Assembly (NCBI RefSeq): GCF_000745215.1
Contig: NZ_JQNK01000009.1
Location: 372,001 to 436,000, forward strand
DNA length: 64,000 nt
From: Methylosinus sp. PW1
Lineage (GTDB): Bacteria; Pseudomonadota; Alphaproteobacteria; Rhizobiales; Beijerinckiaceae
Reading direction: 5' to 3'
Positions 58,476 through 64,000 of the stretch are shown here, in pieces; positions within the stretch are counted from its first letter, which is position 1, and each line of letters starts with the position of its first letter. A model generated the notes under the pieces. It was given only the letters and a program-made list of their open reading frames with translations. It was not told the origin of the DNA and did not search any database. Made by a program: the position numbers and the translations under genes.

Positions 58476-59092
58476 TGGCGGACCATTCCTCACGCGCCTC
58501 CGGCGTGGCGCCATTCGGACGGCGGGGCTTGCGCCGCGACGACGAGCCGGCCAGCCGGCGCCGATCCGGGGACGAGCAGAGCAAGTATCGGCGCGTCAGA
58601 CTGCGGACGCTCGGCGCGGAGCTGACGCTCGTCTATATCGCGGACTTTCAAGGCCTGGCTCCGCAATTTCTGGTCCGGTTCGACGAAGACGGGCCATATC
58701 TTTCCGTCGGGGATCCAGTCGCGTTTTCGCTGGCGTCGAAGGAAGAGCCGATCGGTCGTGAGTCGCCCCGCCGTCCTCGCGTCCTCTCCGACGCCGATTC
58801 GGAGCGGAACCGAATCCTGCTCATAGCCGGAGACGAAGACGCGATCGATCGCGCCGCCGCTCAGCCTCAGCAAAATCGTGGACAAATTCCACTCGACACA
58901 GCGGATATAGCCGTGGACATGCTCATCGGCTACTCGATCGAGGCCGTCGAACGACGGCTCGTCCTGCGCACATTGCGCCGTTTCAACGGCGATTATCGAC
59001 AGACTGCCTTCGCTCTGGGGCTGTCCACGCAAGAATTGTCGGCGAAGCTGCTGGCGCTGCTCTACGCGGACGCATCCGCGACCGCGGAATAA
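58472..59092 (+). CDS. Protein with a C-terminal Fis-type helix-turn-helix
   Basis: A 206-residue protein. The N-terminal 40 residues are basic and disordered (GRRGLRRDDEPASRRRSGDE), a small beta-rich domain follows (RVRLRTLGAELTLVYIADFQ, PYLSVGDPVAFSLAS), and the end is a Fis/NtrC-type DNA-binding helix set (VERRLVLRTLRRFNGDYRQT, ALGLSTQELSAKLLALL). It lacks the AAA+ and receiver domains of NtrC proteins. Start ATG at 58472 overlaps the preceding stop. It may bind element or host DNA; the function is unknown. Confidence 0.7.
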   Translation: MMADHSSRASGVAPFGRRGLRRDDEPASRRRSGDEQSKYRRVRLRTLGAELTLVYIADFQGLAPQFLVRFDEDGPYLSVGDPVAFSLASKEEPIGRESPRRPRVLSDADSERNRILLIAGDEDAIDRAAAQPQQNRGQIPLDTADIAVDMLIGYSIEAVERRLVLRTLRRFNGDYRQTAFALGLSTQELSAKLLALLYADASATAE

Positions 59093-59102
59093 CGCTGTGG
59101 AA

Positions 59103-59150
59103 CGATCTTCGCCGCGCGGATCGCCTTTTCGTGACGATCCGCAGCGGCGA
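59103..59150 (+). repeat. Right direct repeat (candidate attR) with extended hairpin
   Basis: Matches 57131-57178 at 44 of 48 positions and still encodes IFAARIAFS plus stop in the MAPEG frame, with no MAPEG gene before it. Here the arms extend into a long hairpin, CTTCGCCGC with GCGGCGAAG outside GCGGATCG/CGATCCGC, which suggests it was a transcription-ending structure. Confidence 0.8.
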
Positions 59151-59158
59151 AGCGAAAC

Positions 59159-59302
59159 TCAGTATTTGCGGCCGGTCTCGAGCTGGGTCTTGGCGTCGAG
59201 CGGCTTCTTCGGCGGCGGGGTCAGGTCGGGCTGCGACTGAGCCGCGCAGGCGGCAAGGGAGAGAGCGAGCAGAATGGCGGCGAGCGGACGAAGAGAGCGC
59301 AT
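59159..59302 (-). CDS. Small lipoprotein
   Basis: A 47-residue product: basic start MRSLRPLAAILLALSLAACA with a lipobox ending in Cys, then a short Pro-rich tail (QPDLTPPPKKPLD). It resembles entericidin-like or other tiny alphaproteobacterial lipoproteins of unknown role. I start at ATG 59302; the frame is open to 59356. It is convergent with the element's last gene. Confidence 0.65.
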   Translation of the reverse strand: MRSLRPLAAILLALSLAACAAQSQPDLTPPPKKPLDAKTQLETGRKY

Positions 59303-59505
59303 CTTTGGCTTCCGACGGTATGTGTGGAAAACGCCGTGGCTTTTGCGGCGCAACATGACTTCAGCTAGGCTATTTTGGCCAGATTGTGGCCGTGAGCGCT
59401 ACCATGACGATTTTCTGAGACTTTTTGCCTTTCCATGCGCTATCTGACCTCTCGAGCGCGCTGGCGCTGGCCTGCCGGCCCGCGAGGCCGTAAAGCAGAG
59501 CCGAC

Positions 59506-60798
59506 ATGACTCCCGCCGCACAAGTCTCCGCCGCCATAGAAATCCTCGCCGAGCTCGCCGAACGCCGCCGTCCGGCCGCCGATGCGATCAAGGATTGGGG
59601 GCTTTCGCACCGCTTCGCCGGCTCCAAGGACCGCGCCTCCATATCGAGTCTCGTGTTCGACACGCTGCGCAAGCGCGCCTCGGCCGCTTTCCTGATGGGC
59701 TCGGACGCGCCCCGCGCCGTCATCATCGGCGCGCTGCGCGAATCGGGCGGGCTGACCGTCGAGGAGATCGCGGCGCTGTTCTCCGGCGAGGGCCACGCCC
59801 CCGCCCCGCTCACGGATGCGGAGCGCGAGCGCCTCGCTGCGGCGACGCTCGAGGGCGCGCCGGCGCATGTTCGCGGCGATTATCCCGAATGGCTCGCCGA
59901 GCGCTTCGACGCCGCTTTCGGCGCGGCCGCCGCCGAGGAGGGCCGCGCTCTCGCCGCGCGCGCGCCAGTCGATCTGCGCGCCAATATTCTGAAGGCTTCG
60001 CGCGAGGACGCGCTGCGCCGTCTCGCGCATCTCTCGCCGGAGCCGACGCCTCTCTCGCCACTCGGCCTGCGCATCGCGCCGCCGGCCAAGGGGCGCGGCC
60101 CGGCGCTGACGGCCGAGCCCGCCTATGTCAAAGGCCTGGTCGAGCCGCAGGATGAAGGCTCGCAGCTCGCCGCTCTGCTCTGCGCTGCCGAGCCGGGCGA
60201 GCAGGTTCTGGACCTTTGCGCCGGCGGCGGCGGCAAGACGCTGGCGCTGGCCGGGCAGATGCACAATCGCGGGCAGATCTACGCCTTCGACGACGACGGC
60301 CGCCGCCTCACCCCCATCTATCCGCGGCTCGAGCGAGCCGGCGCGCGCAATGTGCAGGTCCGCGCCCCGCGCGGGAAGACGGAAGTGCTCGCCGATCTCG
60401 AAGTGCGCTGCGGCCTCGTGCTGATCGACGCGCCCTGCACCGGAACGGGAACCTGGCGCCGCCACCCGGACGCCAAATGGCGCCTCGCCCCCGGCGCGCT
60501 GGAGCAGCGCATCGCCGAGCAGCGCGAGCTGCTGGACAAGGCCCCGCGCTTCGTGAAGGCTGGCGGGCGCGTGGCCTATGTCACCTGCTCGCTGCTGATC
60601 GACGAGAATGAGGCGCAGATCGCGCGCTTTCTCGAGGGACATGCGGATTTTTCCGCCGTTCCGGCCGAGGAGGCGACGGCCAAGGCCGGGCTGCCGGAGC
60701 TGGCGCGCTTCGCCTCGCCGCATGGGGCGGGATTTCGCCTGACGCCGCGCACGGCGGGGACGGATGGGTTTTACGTGTGCGTGCTGAAGCGCGGGTGA
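59506..60798 (+). CDS. rsmB: RsmB/NOP-family rRNA (cytosine-5) methyltransferase
   Basis: A SAM-dependent RNA m5C methyltransferase of 430 residues. The N-terminal part is a NusB/RsmB-like helical domain (VSAAIEILAELAERRRPAADA). SAM-binding motif I is VLDLCAGGGGKTLALA; motif IV with one catalytic Cys is LIDAPCTGTGTWRRHPD; motif VI with the second Cys is VAYVTCSLLIDENEAQI. The C-terminus FRLTPRTAGTDGFYVCVLKR is typical. The target is probably 16S rRNA C967, but the NOP family has several members and I cannot exclude another base. Its end overlaps the convergent DUF559 gene by 28 bases. Confidence 0.9.
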   Translation: MTPAAQVSAAIEILAELAERRRPAADAIKDWGLSHRFAGSKDRASISSLVFDTLRKRASAAFLMGSDAPRAVIIGALRESGGLTVEEIAALFSGEGHAPAPLTDAERERLAAATLEGAPAHVRGDYPEWLAERFDAAFGAAAAEEGRALAARAPVDLRANILKASREDALRRLAHLSPEPTPLSPLGLRIAPPAKGRGPALTAEPAYVKGLVEPQDEGSQLAALLCAAEPGEQVLDLCAGGGGKTLALAGQMHNRGQIYAFDDDGRRLTPIYPRLERAGARNVQVRAPRGKTEVLADLEVRCGLVLIDAPCTGTGTWRRHPDAKWRLAPGALEQRIAEQRELLDKAPRFVKAGGRVAYVTCSLLIDENEAQIARFLEGHADFSAVPAEEATAKAGLPELARFASPHGAGFRLTPRTAGTDGFYVCVLKRG

Positions 60799-61121
60799 GC
60801 GGCGGCAAGTATCGTTTCGCAAATGCCGTCGAGGTTTCGATAGATTTCCGCGTTGGTGAGACGCAACACGCGGTAGCCATTGGCGACGAACCATTCGTCA
60901 CGTCGCCTGTCGTAGGCGATTTCGTCTTCTGTGGAATGAGTGGCCCCGTCCACTTCGATTACGAGCCGTGCTTCGGCGCAGAGAAAATCCGCGATAAAAG
61001 GCCCACAAGGCTCTTGTCGGCGGAAGGAAAGGCCTGCGAGGCGATGGGCGCGCAAAGCATACCAGAGCTTGCGTTCGGCGTCCGTCAGCTCACGCCGGAG
61101 CGATCGCGCGCGCTTCGTCAT
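60771..61121 (-). CDS. DUF559/Vsr-like endonuclease
   Basis: A 116-residue protein with the fold of very-short-patch-repair nucleases. Family markers: RSLRRELTDAERKLWYALRA, LSFRRQEPCGPFIADFLCAEARLVIEVDG (the D...E-V-D core) and WFVANGYRVLRLTNAEIYRN. DUF559 genes are widespread small nucleases of uncertain role. I start at ATG 61121 (MTKRARSL); the frame is open to 61139. It overlaps the end of the rsmB-like gene on the other strand. Confidence 0.88.
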   Translation of the reverse strand: MTKRARSLRRELTDAERKLWYALRAHRLAGLSFRRQEPCGPFIADFLCAEARLVIEVDGATHSTEDEIAYDRRRDEWFVANGYRVLRLTNAEIYRNLDGICETILAAAHPRFSTHT

Positions 61122-61143
61122 CAGGCGGGTCTGCCGCATCCTG

Positions 61144-61300
61144 GCCCCCTCCGGCTCGCTTCGCTCGCCACCTCCCCCGCTACGCGGGAGAGGGGAGAAC
61201 GCCGCGGTCGTTGTTCTACTGACAAATTTTGCGCAATTTCGATGACGCGCGCAATCTGCCCCCTCTCCCGCGGGAGCGGGGGAGGGTTGGGGAGGGGGCG
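61144..61300. repeat. Palindromic intergenic repeats, copy 5 (two pieces)
   Basis: First piece: CCGGCTCGCTTCGCTCGCCACCTCCCCCGC-TAC-GCGGGAGAGGGG at about 61149-61196. Second piece: CCCTCTCCCGCGGGAGCGGGGGAGGG at about 61261-61286. Between them is about 60 bases of lower GC. It separates the DUF559 gene from guaA, divergent. Confidence 0.7.
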
Positions 61301-61328
61301 CGCCGCGCTCTTGCGCATTGCCGACGAC

Positions 61329-61349
61329 GAGAGGTAGTCACTACCTCTC
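61329..61349. promoter_or_regulatory. Perfect 21-bp palindrome upstream of guaA
   Basis: GAGAGGTAGT-C-ACTACCTCTC, ten-base arms with one central base, 27 bases before the guaA start codon. It does not match the repeat family beside it. A dimeric repressor site is the simplest reading; a hairpin in the leader is the alternative. Confidence 0.5.
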
Positions 61350-61376
61350 ACGCGCCCCCACACACGAAAGACCAGC

Positions 61377-62978
61377 ATGACCGCCACTGAGAGCTTCCAC
61401 CACGAAATCACCGATCGCCACGACAAGCTGCTGATCGTCGATTTCGGCTCGCAGGTGACGCAGCTCATCGCGCGGCGCGTGCGCGAGGCCGGCGTCTATT
61501 GCGAGATCGCGCCTTTCCAGAGCGCCGAGCGCGCCTTCGCCGAAATCCGCCCCAAGGCGGTGATCCTCTCCGGCGGCCCCTGCTCCGTCACCGAGGAAGG
61601 CTCGCCGCGCGCGCCGCAGAGCATTTTCGACGCGAAAATCCCCGTGCTCGCCATTTGCTACGGCGAGCAGCTGCTGGCCGCGCAATTGGGCGGCGCGGTG
61701 GAGGGCGGCCATCATCGCGAATTCGGCCGCGCCGAGATCGGCGTCGTCGAGGAGAGCCCGCTCTTTTCCGGCGTGTGGGAAAAGGGCGGCCGCTATCCCG
61801 TATGGATGAGCCATGGCGACCGCGTCACCCGCCTGCCGGAGGGCTTTCGCGTCATCGCCGCCTCGGAGAACGCCCCTATGGGCGCCATCGCCGACGAGGC
61901 ACGGCGCTATTACGGCGTGCAATTCCACCTCGAGGTGGCGCATACGCCGGACGGCGCCAAGCTCATCTCCAATTTCGTGCACAATGTCGCGGGGCTGAAA
62001 TCCGATTGGACCATGTCGGCCTTCCGCGGCGAGGCGATCGAGGCCGTGCGCCGCCAAGTCGGCTCCGGCCGCGTGCTCTGCGGGCTTTCGGGCGGCGTCG
62101 ATTCCGCCGTGGCCGCCGTGCTGATCCATGAGGCGATCGGCGATGCGCTCACTTGCGTCTTCGTTGATCACGGCCTGCTGCGCGGCGGCGAGGCGGAGGA
62201 GGTCGTCACCCTCTTCCGCGATCACTACAACATTCCGCTCGTGCATGTGGAGGCGCAGGAGCTGTTCCTGCAAGCGCTGGAAGGAGTCGAGGACCCGGAG
62301 GTCAAGCGCAAGACGATCGGCCGCCTCTTCATCGAGACCTTTGAAGAAGAAGCCAAGAAGATCGCCGCCGACGGCCGCGGCGCGCCGCAATTTCTGGCGC
62401 AGGGCACGCTCTACCCGGACGTCATCGAAAGCGTGTCCTTCTCCGGCGGGCCTTCGGTGACGATCAAATCGCATCACAATGTCGGCGGCCTGCCCGAGCG
62501 CATGAATATGAAGCTCGTCGAGCCGTTGCGCGAATTGTTCAAGGACGAGGTGCGCGCGCTCGGCCGCGAGCTGGGCCTGCCAGAGGCTTTCGTCGGCCGC
62601 CACCCCTTCCCCGGCCCCGGCCTCGCCATCCGCTGCCCGGGCGGCATCACGCGCGAGAAGCTGGACATATTGCGCAAGGCGGACGCCATCTATCTCGACG
62701 AGATCCGCAAGGCCGGACTCTATGACGTGATCTGGCAGGCCTTCGCCGTGCTACTGCCGGTGCGCACAGTGGGCGTGATGGGCGACGGCCGCAGCTACGA
62801 CCATGTCTGCGCTTTGCGCGCGGTGACGAGCACCGATGGAATGACGGCGGATTTCTATCCTTTCGACATGGCGTTTCTCGGCCGGGCGGCGACGCGCATC
62901 ATCAATGAAGTGCGCGGCGTGAATCGCGTGGTGTATGATGTGACCAGCAAGCCGCCGGGGACGATCGAGTGGGAGTAG
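61377..62978 (+). CDS. guaA: GMP synthase (glutamine-hydrolysing)
   Basis: Amidates XMP to GMP. The class I glutaminase domain has the nucleophile Cys in [12 protein letters not shown] and [10 protein letters not shown] with the catalytic His/Glu; the synthetase domain has the P-loop [17 protein letters not shown] and ends with the dimerisation domain ([15 protein letters not shown]). The glutaminase segment reads ICYGEQ where most family members have ICYGMQ or ICYGHQ. 533 residues, full length. ATG at 61377. Confidence 0.97.
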   Translation: MTATESFHHEITDRHDKLLIVDFGSQVTQLIARRVREAGVYCEIAPFQSAERAFAEIRPKAVILSGGPCSVTEEGSPRAPQSIFDAKIPVLAICYGEQLLAAQLGGAVEGGHHREFGRAEIGVVEESPLFSGVWEKGGRYPVWMSHGDRVTRLPEGFRVIAASENAPMGAIADEARRYYGVQFHLEVAHTPDGAKLISNFVHNVAGLKSDWTMSAFRGEAIEAVRRQVGSGRVLCGLSGGVDSAVAAVLIHEAIGDALTCVFVDHGLLRGGEAEEVVTLFRDHYNIPLVHVEAQELFLQALEGVEDPEVKRKTIGRLFIETFEEEAKKIAADGRGAPQFLAQGTLYPDVIESVSFSGGPSVTIKSHHNVGGLPERMNMKLVEPLRELFKDEVRALGRELGLPEAFVGRHPFPGPGLAIRCPGGITREKLDILRKADAIYLDEIRKAGLYDVIWQAFAVLLPVRTVGVMGDGRSYDHVCALRAVTSTDGMTADFYPFDMAFLGRAATRIINEVRGVNRVVYDVTSKPPGTIEWE

Positions 62979-63061
62979 CAGAGCGGTCATCGCATTGAAA
63001 TCGGCGGGGCGCGCGGCTATGTTGAACAAATTAAAAAGTCGTACAACTTAGAGGCGCCGTC

Positions 63062-63418
63062 ATGGCGAAGCCGTCAAAGAGCGAGCCCGCAATCGAAGGC
63101 GCGAAGCAATCTGCTCGGGCAAAGAGCGGAAGCGTGACAGGACGGGCGCTGCCGGCAAGCCACGCCGTCAATCAGGCTCGTTTCAACGCCGTGATGCAGG
63201 CGGCGGAGCGGTCGGGCCTGCTCGCGGAAAAGAGCGGACGCATCGGCGGGCGCGTCAGTCCAGCTCTGGTCGCCCAAGCGAAGCGCCGGACCGGCATAGA
63301 GGCGGACACAGATCTCATCGAATTCGCCCTCGCCTCGATCGCGCTCGAGGACGATTTCGCTGAAGCGTTCAAAAAGTCCCGCGGCAAGGTCGATCCCGAT
63401 TTGAAGCTCGGCTTCTGA
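63062..63418 (+). CDS. Antitoxin of a PIN-domain toxin-antitoxin pair
   Basis: A 118-residue protein with a basic, disordered start (KPSKSEPAIEGAKQSARAK) and a C-terminal half with a ribbon-helix-helix-like segment (GRIGGRVSPALVAQAKRRTG, TDLIEFALASIALEDDFAEAF) ending KVDPDLKLGF. The ending and position directly before a PIN gene, one base apart, identify it as the antitoxin. It should bind its own promoter with the toxin. Confidence 0.8.
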   Translation: MAKPSKSEPAIEGAKQSARAKSGSVTGRALPASHAVNQARFNAVMQAAERSGLLAEKSGRIGGRVSPALVAQAKRRTGIEADTDLIEFALASIALEDDFAEAFKKSRGKVDPDLKLGF

Positions 63419-63419
63419 G

Positions 63420-63986
63420 GTGACGGCCTTCGATTTCGACGCGGCGCTGCGCTGGGCGCGGCTCGATGCGCGGCGGAAGCTCGCACGGCGGGCGGACAGC
63501 GAGCTTCCCTTCGTCGATGCGAGCCGCATCGGCGGGCAAGGACTGCTGCTCGATACTTGCGTCTATATCGATCAGATGCAGGATCGGACGCCGCAATTGC
63601 TGGACGATCTGATCGCGCGTCGGCAGGTCAATCATTCGACCGTCGCGATACAGGAGATGATGCATACGGTCGGCGCGCTGCAGCCCTCGGACACACGCAC
63701 CGCCGCAGTCGTCGCCGAAATCCGCAAGCAGATTGCCGCCATGCCGCCGCATCGGATTTTTACGCCCGATGCGGAGATTCTCGGAAGAGCGGCGCTGCTG
63801 TCCGGCGCGCTCTGCCGCCTCCGAAGCTATCAGAAGGATGGCAGGCTGCGCGCGCTTCAGGACTGTGTCCTGTTTTTGCAGGCGCGAAAGCTAGGATTGG
63901 TCGTGCTGACGGCGAATATCGGCGACTTCGACCTGCTGCTCCAGCTTGTCCCCACGGGGCGCGCCCTGTTCTACCGCCGCAAGTGA
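63420..63986 (+). CDS. PIN-domain toxin (VapC-like)
   Basis: A 188-residue RNase-type toxin. The acidic metal residues are in GLLLDTCVYIDQM (first Asp), VAIQEMMHTVG (Glu), LQDCVLFLQARK (Asp) and TANIGDFDLLLQ (last Asp). The N-terminal extension of about 40 residues is longer than in typical VapC. It starts with GTG at 63420, one base after the antitoxin stop, so the two are coupled. RNA target unknown. Confidence 0.85.
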   Translation: MTAFDFDAALRWARLDARRKLARRADSELPFVDASRIGGQGLLLDTCVYIDQMQDRTPQLLDDLIARRQVNHSTVAIQEMMHTVGALQPSDTRTAAVVAEIRKQIAAMPPHRIFTPDAEILGRAALLSGALCRLRSYQKDGRLRALQDCVLFLQARKLGLVVLTANIGDFDLLLQLVPTGRALFYRRK

Positions 63987-64000
63987 AGCGCCCTATCTCC

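Larger units (their letters stand above)
57131..59150. mobile_element. Compact integrated element with a serine recombinase, bounded by direct repeats
   Basis: Two direct repeats (57131-57178 and 59103-59150, 44 of 48 identical, period 1972 bases) enclose a serine recombinase, a hairpin array and two coupled small genes. Both repeats encode the MAPEG tail IFAARI(V/A)FS followed by TGA, so the right copy is a displaced gene end. That is the pattern left by site-specific integration into a gene's 3' end. GC is clearly lower in the recombinase half. The exact ends and mobility are inferred, not proven. Confidence 0.7.

Overview
The window is a 64 kb piece of a GC-rich alphaproteobacterial chromosome. 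Dense gene packing, host codons that are GC-rich yet keep AAT/TAT/CAT, the rsmI-yraN-gshB-glnD order, and proteins such as a GlnD with two ACT domains and a PleC/DivJ-like kinase fit Hyphomicrobiales (Rhizobiales). A Methylocystaceae or Beijerinckiaceae host is possible, but nothing here proves it. I found no rRNA, no CRISPR array and no tRNA I could recognise.

Layout. 0-10.5 kb is housekeeping: rsmI (cut by the window edge), yraN, gshB, glnD, grpE, corA, a small cupin and a DegP protease, with a chemotaxis receptor set between yraN and gshB. 10.6-12.7 kb is a two-component system. 12.9-17.2 kb holds a carbamoyltransferase with two small membrane proteins, the same trio as sxtI/sxtJ/sxtK of saxitoxin clusters, divergent from a B12-binding radical SAM enzyme. 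A PAS sensor kinase, pepN and dps follow.

23.1-29.2 kb looks like a surface glycan or glycolipid locus: an export lipoprotein, a sugar-nucleotide epimerase, a two-subunit transketolase and two CDP-alcohol phosphatidyltransferase paralogues, one of which lacks key motif residues. 29.4-32.4 kb carries a diguanylate cyclase, a CmcJ-like oxygenase and an atypical SDR. 32.5-53.6 kb is mostly core metabolism and repair (nadE, purA, a RecD-like helicase, uvrB, an Atm1-type ABC exporter, a LOG protein, cimA, cysS, hom, glpX), with a MarR-linked ferredoxin-SCP2 protein and a few orphans.

53.7-59.2 kb is the accessory part. A fused restriction-methylation gene is broken by one in-frame TGA. Next to it is a roughly 2 kb unit with a serine recombinase and two translationally coupled small genes. 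That unit is bounded by 48-bp imperfect direct repeats that both encode the C-terminal tail of the preceding MAPEG gene, the signature of site-specific insertion into a gene's 3' end. A row of perfect hairpins lies just inside the left repeat. The window closes with an rsmB-like methyltransferase, a DUF559 nuclease, guaA and a PIN toxin-antitoxin pair.

A palindromic intergenic repeat family (arms CCTTCTCCC/GGGAGAAGG) recurs at gene 3' ends throughout.
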